DNA of 64,000 bases from Anseongella ginsenosidimutans (GCF_008033235.1 NZ_CP042432.1:3968001-4032000), one strand, 5' to 3'; positions 1 through 9,165 are shown, numbered from the stretch's first letter. Numbers and translations: made by a program. The notes: a model not told the origin generated them from the letters alone.

Positions 1-262
1 CGAGGATTACTTTACCCAGCCCGGCGATCTGTTCCGGATCATCAAAGCCGATGGCAAGGCGGACCTGCTGTTTAAGAACACAGCTGCCCAGGTAGGTGGC
101 GCCGAAAAATTCATCCAGATCCGCCACATCAAACACTGCTATAAGGCAGACCCTGAGTACGGAGAAGGTGTTGCAAACGCGCTTGGCATCACAATGGCCG
201 AAGTAAACAGTTTCGACATGACCCCTTATGACAAGTGGGCGCCGAAGCCGACCAACGGATAG
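1..262 (+). CDS. Catalase, C-terminal part (5' truncated by window edge)
   Basis: The reading frame is open from base 2 to a TAG at 260-262 and gives 86 residues. They match the end of monofunctional haem catalases, with a QPGDLFR segment, the IRHIKHCYKADPEYGEGVA helix region and the terminal GLxxxEV-type turn. The enzyme dismutates hydrogen peroxide in the cytoplasm. The haem ligand and catalytic His are upstream of the window and cannot be checked. A strong terminator follows directly. The family call is firm for this fragment; the paralog is not determinable. Confidence 0.85.
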   Translation, partial: EDYFTQPGDLFRIIKADGKADLLFKNTAAQVGGAEKFIQIRHIKHCYKADPEYGEGVANALGITMAEVNSFDMTPYDKWAPKPTNG

Positions 263-275
263 TTGTAAAAAAACC

Positions 276-306
276 AGCCTCCCGGACAATACCGGGGGGC
301 TTTTTT
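276..306 (+). terminator. Rho-independent terminator of the catalase gene
   Basis: AGCCTCCCGG (276-285) pairs with CCGGGGGGCT (292-301) around a six-base loop, with one G-T pair, and is followed by a T run. It sits 14 bases after the catalase stop and just before the next start codon, so it should end catalase transcription. Confidence 0.85.
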
Positions 307-317
307 CTGGTTATATC

Positions 318-1991
318 ATGAAGAAGCTAACGCTATGTTCTTTACTGCTGTGCCTGGTTGCCCTGCTCCTTTCCTGTACCGGGCCAAGGCAGGCAGATAT
401 TATCATCAGGAACGGCATGATCTACGACGGATCCGGCGGAAAACCCTACCGCGGCGCTGTGGCAATCACCGGCGATAAGATCACGGCGGTAGGCGACCTG
501 GAAAATTATCATGCGCCCGTAGAAATAGATGCAAAGGGGCTCGCGGTAGCGCCGGGCTTTATCAACGTCCTCAGCTGGGCCTCCTGGACGCTGCTGATAG
601 ATGGCAAAGGCGAAAGCGATACCCGCCAGGGGGTGACCCTTGAAATATTCGGCGAAGGCACCTCCGCCGGGCCACTTAATGATGAAATGAAATCACAATA
701 TGTAAAAGATTTCCCTTCGGACAAATACGACACCACATGGACTACGCTTGGCGGTTTTTTAGCGATGATGGAAAACAGGGTCACGCCCAACGTTGCCTCT
801 TTCGTGGGCGCCACTACCATCCGGAGGTATGTTATCGGGAATGAAGACCGGCCGCCCACCGCTGCTGAACTTCAGCAAATGAAAAACCTGGTGCGGCAGG
901 CGATGGAAGAAGGCGCTTTAGGGCTGGGCACTTCATTGATCTACCCGCCCGCCTTTTATGCGCAGACAGAAGAGCTGATCGAAATGGCCAGGGTAGCAGC
1001 GGAATACGACGGCATCTATATTTCCCATATGCGGAATGAAGGGAACCACATACTCAAAGCCCTGGATGAACTGATAAGGATTGCCGACGAGGCAGCAATT
1101 CCGGCACAGATCTACCATCTTAAAATGGCAGGCAGCAATAACTGGAATAAATACGACCGGGTAGTCGCCAAAATCGATTCCGCAAGAGCCGCCGGCCTGG
1201 AAATATCCGCCAATATGTATATGTACAATGCTGCCTCAACCAGCCTGAGCGCCACCATGCCACCCTGGGCGCAGGAAGGCGGGTTTAATAAATTCCTGGA
1301 ACGGCTGAACGACGCTCCCACACGCAACCGCATAAAAAAGGAAATGCTAAGCCCCTCAGACGAGTGGGAAAACATGTTTCTCAATAGCGGCGGCCCCTCC
1401 GGCATTCTCCTGAGTAGTTTTGAAAATGAAGAATTACGGAAATATACCGGCAAAACCCTGGAAGAAGTGGCGCTGATGAGAAAGCAGTCACCGGAAGAAA
1501 CCGCCATTGATCTTATAAGAGAAGATAGTTCAAGGGTAGGCGCGGTTTATTTTATGATGTCCGAGGAAAATGTGAGAAAACAACTGCGCCTTCCCTATAT
1601 GTGCTTTGGTTCGGATGCAGGCTCCATTGCCCCGGCCGGAGGCTTCCTGAATTCCAATCCCCACCCCAGAACCTATGGCAATTTCGCCCGATTACTAGGC
1701 AAATACGTCCGTGAAGAACAGGTAATCCCCCTTGAACAGGCCATCCGCGGCCTCACCAGCCTGCCTGCGGAGCTTCTCGGGATCTCCAAAAGAGGAAGCC
1801 TGAAAAAAGACTATTATGCCGACGTGGTTATCTTCGATCCGGAAACGATCCAGGATCATGCAACCTATAAAAAACCGCACCAGTTCAGCACAGGCGTACT
1901 GCACGTTTGGGTAAACGGCGTCAGCGTACTCAAAGACGGCCAGCATACGGGCGCTACCCCCGGACGCGTCGTGAAATTAAAAGAAGAATAA
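318..1991 (+). CDS. D-aminoacylase-like amidohydrolase lipoprotein lacking the HxH motif
   Basis: The protein has about 557 residues. The start at 318 is chosen because it gives a lipoprotein signal peptide ending in LLSC; upstream in-frame sequence lies inside the catalase gene and its terminator. The fold is the amidohydrolase superfamily, D-aminoacylase/N-acyl-D-amino-acid deacylase branch: ADIIIRNGMIYDGSG at the N-terminus, APGFIN after strand 1, YISHMRNEG and IYHLKMAG with the beta-metal histidines, and FGSDAG with the catalytic Asp. The usual HSHxD after APGF is replaced by NVLSWAS, and the Cys position in NCG reads GEG. The substrate is therefore uncertain; it probably acts outside the inner membrane. 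Confidence 0.8.
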   Translation: MKKLTLCSLLLCLVALLLSCTGPRQADIIIRNGMIYDGSGGKPYRGAVAITGDKITAVGDLENYHAPVEIDAKGLAVAPGFINVLSWASWTLLIDGKGESDTRQGVTLEIFGEGTSAGPLNDEMKSQYVKDFPSDKYDTTWTTLGGFLAMMENRVTPNVASFVGATTIRRYVIGNEDRPPTAAELQQMKNLVRQAMEEGALGLGTSLIYPPAFYAQTEELIEMARVAAEYDGIYISHMRNEGNHILKALDELIRIADEAAIPAQIYHLKMAGSNNWNKYDRVVAKIDSARAAGLEISANMYMYNAASTSLSATMPPWAQEGGFNKFLERLNDAPTRNRIKKEMLSPSDEWENMFLNSGGPSGILLSSFENEELRKYTGKTLEEVALMRKQSPEETAIDLIREDSSRVGAVYFMMSEENVRKQLRLPYMCFGSDAGSIAPAGGFLNSNPHPRTYGNFARLLGKYVREEQVIPLEQAIRGLTSLPAELLGISKRGSLKKDYYADVVIFDPETIQDHATYKKPHQFSTGVLHVWVNGVSVLKDGQHTGATPGRVVKLKEE

Positions 1992-2015
1992 TTTAGCTTC
2001 AGGAAGGGTTCTTAC

Positions 2016-2307
2016 ATGAATGGCTACCAATTTCCTCAAAAAGTGGCCTATGCGATGAGCCGCAGTATCCACGGCCCTGGGAGTCAAAGGCATATTAAAT
2101 GAGATCCCGGGCAATTGTCAAACCAACCGTCCTGCAATCATAGCTTTTAAAGGGACAGACTACTTCATCTACCACAATGGCGCCCTGAAGGAGGGCGGAA
2201 GTTACAGGCGTTCGGTTTGTATTGACCGGGTAGTCATGACCTCCGAAGGCATTCAAACTCCTTCCGGTACTGCAATAAAATCCGGGAATGCCGGCTTTAC
2301 GGAGTGA
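2016..2307 (+). pseudogene. Frameshifted C-terminal remnant of a GH43-type glycosidase
   Basis: Two overlapping frames together read as the end of a glycoside hydrolase family 43 protein. The first frame from 2016 encodes FPQKVAYAMSRSIHGP. The second, ending with TGA at 2305-2307, encodes KGILNEIPGNCQTNRPAII followed by YFIYHNGAL and YRRSVCIDR, all typical of GH43 C-termini. The frames switch near 2075, where one base seems to be missing. The N-terminal catalytic part is absent. Family assignment is by recalled motifs, not by search. Confidence 0.65.
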
Positions 2308-2899
2308 TCATGATATGGGCTTTATAGGTGCCTTCGGCCATCAGCCAGGGCATGCCCGGGCCAGCGGGCTTGTTTGACAGGCCTAAATCCGCGGCCTTGG
2401 CGTAGGGAATGTAAATGACATAACGCCGGCTGGCATCGCGTATTTCCCCGGTTTGGGGATCGAGATTTTCGCGTTCGCCGGAATAGCCGTAAAACGTAGT
2501 GGGTGTTTTTGGCATGTATAGTTTTCCGGCCTTGATTTCCGCCTCACGGATGGAATCGCGTTCGGCGCCTTTCCCCTGGGCAATGAGTTCCCTTCCGCGT
2601 GCCATGAACGGATCCAGGCTTTTGGGGTAGGCATATGCTTGCAGCGTACTTTCACCCTCCTTGATCTCGGGAGCTAAACAGATAAAATCATTGCTTCCTT
2701 CGCGAAGCGTCACAAATTCGCCGTTAGCCGAATAACCATACACCGTAGCACCGTCGCGCTTTCCTTCGGGAGCCGCCATCAGCGCTACCTTAATCAGGAC
2801 ATCTTCAGGAAGGGCTTGGGAAGCCTGTTGCGCCCTGATGGAAAGCGTAGCCGTGGAAAGCCAAACCATAAGGAATATGGGGAAAAAGAACGTTTTCAT
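2297..2899 (-). CDS. Exported hypothetical protein
   Basis: The protein has about 200 residues. The start at 2899 gives MKTFFFPIFLMVWLSTATLS followed by IRAQQ, a classic signal peptide; a longer upstream frame exists but adds 14 residues before it. I do not recognise a named domain. The mature part contains two similar stretches, TVYGYSANGEF and TFYGYSGERENL, suggesting an internal duplication, and two IYIPYAKA/FICLAP-like strand segments. It is convergent with the GH43 remnant and overlaps its end. Probably periplasmic; function unknown. Confidence 0.65.
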   Translation of the reverse strand: MKTFFFPIFLMVWLSTATLSIRAQQASQALPEDVLIKVALMAAPEGKRDGATVYGYSANGEFVTLREGSNDFICLAPEIKEGESTLQAYAYPKSLDPFMARGRELIAQGKGAERDSIREAEIKAGKLYMPKTPTTFYGYSGERENLDPQTGEIRDASRRYVIYIPYAKAADLGLSNKPAGPGMPWLMAEGTYKAHIMITP

Positions 2900-2972
2900 A
2901 CCTGTCTTCCGTTTGATACTAAGATAGGGAATATCTGCCAAAAGTCGTTATCTTGGGCCGAAAAAGACGGAC

Positions 2973-3350
2973 ATGAGAATAATTTTAACACTAACGTTTA
3001 TCGCGGCAATCAGTTTTACGGCTTTTTCGCAAGACGTCCGGGAAACCAGGATAGAAACCCGGGCTCAGGCTCAGGTTCCAACGTATTCATATGCATATAT
3101 CTCCGTCGAAGGCAAAATTTTGTCGAAAAAACTCAAAGTAGAAGTTGATTTAGGCGATACCCCGGAACAGATCAGAGAGGGCGAGGAATACTCCGAAATA
3201 CTAACCAACAAAAAATCATACGCGGCCATATTGAATTATATGGTCGAAAGCCAGTACGAACTTGTTGAAACACTTGAGCGTAACTATTCTAAGGAAGGTA
3301 CAGGCGGAACCGCCGGCATTATTTTTATCATGAAAAAACGGAATAACTAA
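2973..3350 (+). CDS. Small secreted hypothetical protein
   Basis: The protein has 125 residues with a signal peptide (MRIILTLTFIAAISFTAFSQ) cut at AFSQ-D. The mature part has a strand with SYAYISVEGKILSKKLKVEVD and a C-terminal YELVETLERNYSKEGTGGTAGIIFIMKK. No domain is recognised. It is divergent from the preceding exported protein with about 70 bases between start codons, so the two probably share a promoter region. Confidence 0.65.
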   Translation: MRIILTLTFIAAISFTAFSQDVRETRIETRAQAQVPTYSYAYISVEGKILSKKLKVEVDLGDTPEQIREGEEYSEILTNKKSYAAILNYMVESQYELVETLERNYSKEGTGGTAGIIFIMKKRNN

Positions 3351-3467
3351 CTACCTCAATAAATATCCATGCTTCGACTTACCGGGCCTGAATAGCTACC
3401 GCGCCTGAATAGCATACCGGCCTGAGGCAAACTTAACAGCCGAGGAAACCGATAATTTTACAAAATA

Positions 3468-3515
3468 TTTGCACAACCAAATGGTTGTACTTACATTTGA
3501 GCAACCATTTGGTTG
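3468..3515 (+). promoter_or_regulatory. Promoter with two ArsR-type palindromic operators
   Basis: TTTG at 3468-3471 and TACATTTG at 3492-3499, 20 bp apart, match the Bacteroidota -33/-7 consensus. CAACCAAATGGTTG (3474-3487) lies between the boxes. CAACCATTTGGTTG (3502-3515) covers the expected transcription start. Both have the arms CAACCA/TGGTTG and are reverse complements of each other, with centres 28 bp apart. A repressor bound there would block the promoter; the downstream ArsR protein is the obvious candidate. Confidence 0.75.
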
Positions 3516-3519
3516 TATT

Positions 3520-3837
3520 ATGATTGAAAGAAGAGACGTTTTTCAGGCAATTTCAGATCCTACGCGGAGGGTTATCATCCATAAATTAGCTCAGGGGCCG
3601 CTCAATATCGCCCGGATCGTGGAGGACTTCGGTATGAGCAGGCAGGCCATCGCCAAACACATCAAAGTTCTTAAGGAATGTGGCATGGTTTCCATTACTC
3701 AAAAAGGGCGTGAACAGATTTGTGAAGCCCGGATCGATCAGTTGGATGAAGTTGTGGACTGGGTAGCTAAGTCCCGCAAGCTGTGGAACCAGCGCTTTGA
3801 AAAGCTAGATCAATTTCTTAAAGACACTAAAAAGTAA
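3520..3837 (+). CDS. ArsR-family winged-helix repressor
   Basis: The protein has 106 residues. The ATG at 3520 is chosen because it begins MIERRDVFQAISDPTRR, the canonical start of the family, and follows the promoter and operators directly. A winged-helix domain fills it, with recognition helix MSRQAIAKHIKVLKE and wing GMVSITQKGREQ. No metal-binding ELCVCDL motif is present, so this is the SRPBCC-associated ArsR type rather than an arsenic or zinc sensor. It lies four bases ahead of an SRPBCC gene, the usual pairing. It probably represses its own operon. Confidence 0.85.
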   Translation: MIERRDVFQAISDPTRRVIIHKLAQGPLNIARIVEDFGMSRQAIAKHIKVLKECGMVSITQKGREQICEARIDQLDEVVDWVAKSRKLWNQRFEKLDQFLKDTKK

Positions 3838-3841
3838 AATT

Positions 3842-4327
3842 ATGAACACCGGCAAAAAAGAACTCTTAATCAGCCACTTGTTCGATGCCCCTCCGGAAGT
3901 AGTATTCCGGGCCTGGACAGATCCCGAAAAACTAAAACATTGGTACGCGCCTGATGGCTGTACTATTGAGTACCGGCATATCGAAGTCAGGCCTGGCGGC
4001 AGCTTTCATTCCTGCGTTCATGACCCGGTCTACGGCGATTGCTGGATCACGGGAACATACCTGGAAGTGTCCGCTCCGGAAAAATTAGTATTCACAATGT
4101 TGCTTTCGGATAAAGATGGAAATGATGTGAGTTCGGCGGCTGCCGGAAAGCCGGAAGACTGGCCGGAGCAACTGCTTACCACCGTTACTTTTGAGCCGGT
4201 AAAGCAGCAAACCAAGGTAACCATTCATCAAACGGTTCCGGAAGAGGAAGCGAAAAAGACCGGCGCTTACCAAAGCTGGATCAAAATGTTTAACAAGCTT
4301 AACCAGATGCTGGTAAATTCGAAGTGA
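3842..4327 (+). CDS. SRPBCC (AHSA1/START-like) protein
   Basis: The protein has 161 residues and covers one AHSA1-type SRPBCC domain. It begins LLISHLFDAPPEVVFRAWTDPEKLKHWYAPDG and contains RPGGSFHSCVHDPVYG, GTYLEV and WIKMFNKLNQML at the end. Such proteins have a hydrophobic ligand pocket; the ligand is not predictable here. It is co-transcribed with the ArsR gene (gap of four bases), so its expression is probably set by that regulator. Confidence 0.85.
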   Translation: MNTGKKELLISHLFDAPPEVVFRAWTDPEKLKHWYAPDGCTIEYRHIEVRPGGSFHSCVHDPVYGDCWITGTYLEVSAPEKLVFTMLLSDKDGNDVSSAAAGKPEDWPEQLLTTVTFEPVKQQTKVTIHQTVPEEEAKKTGAYQSWIKMFNKLNQMLVNSK

Positions 4328-4513
4328 GCCTCCCCTTTGGCCTGGTACGGCATGCATCAATGGCTGAAGGATTTTACATACAGAATCGAATTGCAATGGT
4401 GGATATTCGCCCTTACAGGCCTGCTTGCCGTAGTAATCGCTTTACTTACCGTGAGCTTTCAGTCAGTAAAAGCTGCCCTTGTAAACCCGGTGAAGTCTTT
4501 AAAGTCGGAATGA
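4328..4513 (+). pseudogene. C-terminal remnant of an FtsX/MacB-type ABC permease (copy 1)
   Basis: Directly after the SRPBCC stop, one frame reads AWYGMHQWLKDFTYRIELQW, then WIFALTGLLAVVIALLTVSF, then QSVKAALVNPVKSLKSE and TGA at 4511-4513. This is the last transmembrane helix and conserved tail of MacB/FtsX permeases common in Bacteroidota. The preceding 700 or more residues are missing. The fragment overlaps the end of the convergent TetR gene. Two similar stubs lie at 6800 and 9939. Confidence 0.75.
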
Positions 4514-5164
4514 ATCTTTTTTCTGCCTGGCGGCTTCCGCATAAGCCCATTCCAAAACGTCCTCCAGGGTTTTAAACAGGCGCTTCTTTCTTTCTTCGGT
4601 TTCGGTTCCGATTTCACAGAAGCTTCCTCCGGTGGCGTTTGAATGCAGCGCCACATAATAGACTCCACCCAGCAACAAGGCAAGGATAGCCCGTATATCT
4701 ATATCCGTTTCCTCAAAAAAAGGATCAACCAGCGCAAATAATTCCGCCCCGAGCTTTTCACGGCCGCCGCTGATCTCCCGCATTAGCCGGCTCTTTTCAC
4801 TGATCTCCCACAAAATGATCTTTTGCGCTTCCGGCGACCCTGACAAATGCTCGTAAAGGTTTTGCAGGATCGTTGACATGAACCCTCTGCCGTAGTCGTC
4901 CCCGCGCCGTCCGGCCAGCTCGCTGATCGCCTCCCGAAAGGCCATCCAGTAATCCTTCCCTTTTACGTAGGTCTCTATCAGGTTATCGGTAGTCCCGAAA
5001 TAACGGTAAATCAGCTTCTTGCTGACGCCTGCGGTATCAGCAATACGATTCACTCCCAATTTGGTGTACCCCTGCGTGCGGATGATATCCCCTACCGCCT
5101 GGATCAGCTTCATCTTGGTGCGTTCCTTGTTCCTGAACTCACCCTCCGGAATCTTACTGGCCAT
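4499..5164 (-). CDS. TetR/AcrR-family transcriptional regulator
   Basis: The protein has 221 residues. The N-terminal helix-turn-helix is clear: KLIQAVGDIIRTQGYTKLGV, then NRIADTAGVSKKLIYRYFG. The remaining 150 residues are the helical ligand-binding and dimer domain, ligand unknown. It is divergent from a lipoprotein pair; an inverted repeat in the shared upstream region (5220-5244) may be its operator. Confidence 0.85.
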   Translation of the reverse strand: MASKIPEGEFRNKERTKMKLIQAVGDIIRTQGYTKLGVNRIADTAGVSKKLIYRYFGTTDNLIETYVKGKDYWMAFREAISELAGRRGDDYGRGFMSTILQNLYEHLSGSPEAQKIILWEISEKSRLMREISGGREKLGAELFALVDPFFEETDIDIRAILALLLGGVYYVALHSNATGGSFCEIGTETEERKKRLFKTLEDVLEWAYAEAARQKKDSFRL

Positions 5165-5219
5165 TTTTCAGTTTTGTTTATAACCTCAGATCACGAAAAT
5201 ACTACTTATGTCCCTTACT

Positions 5220-5244
5220 GGTAACATTTTTTGTATATGTCACC
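5220..5244. promoter_or_regulatory. Candidate TetR operator (inverted repeat)
   Basis: GGTAACAT (5220-5227) and ATGTCACC (5237-5244) form an inverted repeat with one mismatch and a nine-base spacer. It lies between the divergent TetR and lipoprotein genes, where TetR operators usually occur. Binding is inferred from position only. Confidence 0.4.
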
Positions 5245-5246
5245 AC

Positions 5247-5273
5247 TTGCAAAGATTTCAACCTTTACATTTG
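5247..5273 (+). promoter_or_regulatory. Candidate promoter for the lipoprotein pair
   Basis: TACATTTG at 5266-5273 matches the Bacteroidota -7 box exactly. A TTG at 5247-5249 could be the -33 element, though the 16-bp spacing is short. Transcription would start near 5280, leaving a leader of about ten bases, which supports the ATG at 5291 as the start of the next gene. Confidence 0.45.
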
Positions 5274-5290
5274 CACTAAGAACCACCAGC

Positions 5291-5908
5291 ATGAAAGCAA
5301 ATTTTTACCTTATCACATTACTGCTAACCGGCCTTGTCATTTCCTCCTGTGAGAAGGAGGATTTTCATTACGAAGACGCTTTTGACACCAGTTATCGCAC
5401 GTGGCTGGATTTCAAGGAAACGAGCAAAAATTCCTATCAGTACATGGTTACCGGCGGCACCTGGGCCGGATCGTCCTGGCGGACTATTATTACGGTGGAA
5501 AACGGGACGGTGACACGACGCCAGTTCATGTACGATGTATTTCACGACATTGTCGCTCCTTCCGGCGGCTGGGGCCAGGCACAAATCCGGGACATACTGG
5601 ATCTGATGGGCCTGACCGGAGAGGAATTCGCCGAAATGAACGGACGGTCGCTGGCAGAGGAGCTAAGTTGGGTGGAAGAGGGGGACGAGGTGGGAACGCG
5701 TGGTCCCGCCGCGGCCGCCCCGCCCAGAACCCTGGACGAGATCTATGAGGCCGCCCGCAAGGTATGGCTGATAAAGAGGGACGATGCCAAAACCTATTTT
5801 GAAGCAAATAATGACGGTCTGCTGTCCTCCTGTGGCTTCGTCATGAATGGCTGCCAGGATGATTGCTTCAACGGGATTACGATCACGTTCATAAAAAAAT
5901 TGCAATAA
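5291..5908 (+). CDS. Hypothetical lipoprotein
   Basis: The protein has about 205 residues. The start at 5291 gives a lipobox (GLVISSCEKED) and lies just after a candidate promoter. The mature part is acidic, with aromatic strands such as YQYMVTGGTWAGSSWRTIIT, an alanine/proline stretch (GPAAAAPP) and a Cys-rich end (SSCGFVMNGCQDDCFNG). No domain is recognised. It lies 11 bases before a second lipoprotein gene and is probably co-transcribed with it. Confidence 0.65.
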   Translation: MKANFYLITLLLTGLVISSCEKEDFHYEDAFDTSYRTWLDFKETSKNSYQYMVTGGTWAGSSWRTIITVENGTVTRRQFMYDVFHDIVAPSGGWGQAQIRDILDLMGLTGEEFAEMNGRSLAEELSWVEEGDEVGTRGPAAAAPPRTLDEIYEAARKVWLIKRDDAKTYFEANNDGLLSSCGFVMNGCQDDCFNGITITFIKKLQ

Positions 5909-5919
5909 TCAACTATCAT

Positions 5920-6666
5920 ATGATACGCTTTCTCCCTATCCTGGCCCTTTTATTCATACTGGCTTCCTGTTCAGAGAACAAAGACTGCTGTGTGATCATC
6001 GAACCGGTGGAGGACAACCGCATAGACTTGTGGTCCGGTGAAGACACCTTGTTAAGCCTACCCGGCGATCTGAAGGCTTATACCGTGTCATCCGACGAGG
6101 AGGAAGTAGCCGGGATAGAAGTGACAGAAGAAGGTATTCTGATCTCTGCAGAAAATTTCGGCGCCACCATCGTACATGCCAGCGACGGAGCGAACCAACT
6201 CTTCGCCTGGACTGTACACTCGAAGATCATCCGTGGTGATTGGGCGATCATGGAGGGTTACGGGCCCTACAAAAACAGCGTTATTGTGGAGGCGGAAGAC
6301 GCCGATTTTGCTGCAGGTTTAAGAGAAGAACTACTGAAAGGAATTGCCCGCCATTACTACTTCAGGTTTATGCCCTACGTAAATACCCGGACATTCCAAC
6401 TGGATTCTGCCAGGTTTATCCAATTATCCGCCGGAACACCACTCAGTCTATACCGGCGTGGCTACTTTTCGTTCAGCGATCTTACACTAGTTTTAGACAA
6501 CCTTGACCAGGAGAAAGAAACTTACCAGATCATCCCCTACAAGGATCGGTCAATCCTGGGCCTTTTACAGGATCTGACGGACTACTACCGGGATCTGCAC
6601 CCTGATAAAGGGATTCGGAAAGTCACGCTGATCCGGCATTTAAAAGAGCATTTACCTCCGGGATAG
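5920..6666 (+). CDS. Hypothetical lipoprotein
   Basis: The protein has 248 residues. The ATG at 5920 gives MIRFLPILALLFILASCSEN, a lipoprotein signal peptide. The N-terminal third (DLWSGEDTLLSLPGDLKAYT to GATIVHAS) resembles a small Ig-like or Big-type beta domain. The C-terminal half is helical with RGYFSFSDLTLVLDN and many charged residues. No named family is recognised. It follows the previous lipoprotein in the same direction and probably belongs to the same surface or periplasmic unit. Confidence 0.65.
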   Translation: MIRFLPILALLFILASCSENKDCCVIIEPVEDNRIDLWSGEDTLLSLPGDLKAYTVSSDEEEVAGIEVTEEGILISAENFGATIVHASDGANQLFAWTVHSKIIRGDWAIMEGYGPYKNSVIVEAEDADFAAGLREELLKGIARHYYFRFMPYVNTRTFQLDSARFIQLSAGTPLSLYRRGYFSFSDLTLVLDNLDQEKETYQIIPYKDRSILGLLQDLTDYYRDLHPDKGIRKVTLIRHLKEHLPPG

Positions 6667-6799
6667 CATCGGACAATGGTCCGCGGCCCCGAAGGTTGAA
6701 ATTGTTGAAATGTTACCTAAAGGCGTTTTCCAAACTCCCGGCGGAAGCGCCCGATCAGTCAGCCATCTTCTGAAGGCGCTTTAACCAGCCGTTTCTATT

Positions 6800-6990
6800 T
6801 TATTCCGTTCTCAGGGATTTTACCGGGTTCGCCAGCGCCGCCTTGACGGATTGAAAGCTTATTGTTAGCAAAGCGATCAGCGCTGCCAGCGCCCCAGACA
6901 AAGCGAATATCCACCATTCGATATCGATCCGGTACGCGAAATCCTGAAGCCAGCGGTTCATGGCATACCAGGCAATACCTGATGGCTGAT
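6800..6990 (-). pseudogene. C-terminal remnant of an FtsX/MacB-type ABC permease (copy 2)
   Basis: On the minus strand one frame reads IAWYAMNRWLQDFAYRID, WWIFALSGALAALIALLTIS, then FQSVKAALANPVKSLRTE and TAA at 6800-6802. This is the same permease tail as at 4328, with about 60 residues preserved. Upstream sequence in the frame loses similarity near 6990. No promoter or N-terminal part is present. Confidence 0.75.
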
Positions 6991-7027
6991 GGATGCAGGC
7001 TATTATAACAAGCAATTTCCAACGTTG

Positions 7028-7552
7028 CTAGTCATTCCAATAATCTTCATCGTAATCATGATAGAAATCTTCAGGGTGCCGGCTGATCGGAACATCTTTT
7101 ACAATCAGGATATTTGCACGGCCAAGATCTACATTGATCATAAAGGAGGGAATCTCCGCTGAAAAACGCCAGTTGCCGCCATCAAGGAATACATAACCTC
7201 CCCGGTATGGATCATAAAATGTACTGTAATCGCGAAAATACGCATGATAACGGGCTTCATACCGATGTGCCCTGGCCCAGCCCGGAAGACCATGCTTATG
7301 CCTTGCCTTTAAATATTCCTTATGGCGTTTTGATGATTCGCGGTAATATTCTTCTTGTTTCTTCCTGCGCTCACGAGCATATTCAGCCCGCTTCTTATCG
7401 CGTTCACGGTAATATTCGTCCCGCTTTTTATCTGCCTCTCGCCTATGTTCCCAGTATTTGTTATCCTTTTCATAACGCTGAGCCTTCACCTCAGCACGCC
7501 CCGCAATCAGCAGGGTTGTAGCTGCTATCGTAATAAATACGGCTTTTTTCAT
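7028..7552 (-). CDS. Exported charged hypothetical protein
   Basis: The protein has 174 residues with a signal peptide (MKKAVFITIAATTLLIAGRAEVKAQ). Residues about 26-90 form a highly charged Lys/Arg/Glu/Tyr helix with repeats of KKRDEYYRERDKKRAEYARE type, likely a coiled coil. The C-terminal half contains YDPYRGGYVFLDGGNWRF and INVDLGRANILIVKDV, strand-rich and seen in small periplasmic proteins of Bacteroidota. The name and function are unknown. Confidence 0.7.
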   Translation of the reverse strand: MKKAVFITIAATTLLIAGRAEVKAQRYEKDNKYWEHRREADKKRDEYYRERDKKRAEYARERRKKQEEYYRESSKRHKEYLKARHKHGLPGWARAHRYEARYHAYFRDYSTFYDPYRGGYVFLDGGNWRFSAEIPSFMINVDLGRANILIVKDVPISRHPEDFYHDYDEDYWND

Positions 7553-7642
7553 GATTTTACATTTAATGAAGTAACCGAAACCAAAAACCGTTCCATATGG
7601 GGACTTCGTATAAAATGATGTCAGTGGTTCGGCTTTCCAGTA

Positions 7643-7795
7643 TTATTTCAAATTGTAAAAACATTGACTTCCAATTGCACCACCACCGTACTCTAATGCA
7701 AGGGTATCAGAAAGCATGATCTGGCAATTACGGTAGGCAATATCTTCTCCCCAGGGCGATCCGGAGAAGATTAAGGTCGGCATTGAGTTCCAGGA
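7643..7795 (-). pseudogene. Possible coding remnant downstream of the esterase
   Basis: The minus strand has a frame ending in TAA at 7643-7645 that reads TLIFSGSPWGEDIAYRNCQI, then LALEYGGGAIGSQCFYNLK. The composition looks protein-like, but there is no start codon context and the esterase gene ends just upstream at 7819. I cannot assign a family. It may be the tail of a gene lost by deletion. Confidence 0.3.
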
Positions 7796-7818
7796 AAGCT
7801 GTAGCGAACGAACAGCGA

Positions 7819-8682
<864 letters not shown>

Positions 8683-8817
8683 CTATGTAAACAAACCTAA
8701 ACTTTATGCCTATTCTAAGCTATGTGTTTTTTTGCCAGTGCTGACTGTATTTTATTGGAGAATTTTCAATGTGCCTTATTAGGAATATTGTGGCTTATGT
8801 GATCAACCATGGCATTT

Positions 8818-9165
8818 TTACTGCCGGATGGTAATAATCTTGCCCTTCATGACTGGGTGGAGACTACAGTAATACTTTACGTCTTCTTGAACAACACGCT
8901 CAAACGATTCCCCTACAGGAATTGGACCAGAAGTCCATGCTTTCTCGTTTTCTTCGGTTACATCGTGGATGACAATCCCCTTGTTTATGAATACAACCGT
9001 ATCGCCGACATGGACGTGGATTTCCGAAGGCGTAAATTGCATTTGCTGTAACGTTACTTTTACGCGTATTGGCGTATGTTGCGGTTTCTGGCTGCATCCG
9101 CCCACCATCCATCCAAAAAGGAGGACGGTGGGAAGCAGCCAATTTATTATTTTCAGCTTACTCAT
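8818..9165 (-). CDS. Cupredoxin-domain lipoprotein
   Basis: The protein has 115 residues. It has a lipobox (GWMVGGCSQ) and one plastocyanin-like domain. The type 1 copper ligands are visible: His in IVIHDVTEE, then Cys, His and Met in YYCSLHPVMKG. It should carry electrons or buffer copper at the cell envelope. Its ATG overlaps the stop of the DUF4142 gene by four bases (ATGA), so the two are translationally coupled. Confidence 0.85.
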   Translation of the reverse strand: MSKLKIINWLLPTVLLFGWMVGGCSQKPQHTPIRVKVTLQQMQFTPSEIHVHVGDTVVFINKGIVIHDVTEENEKAWTSGPIPVGESFERVVQEDVKYYCSLHPVMKGKIITIRQ

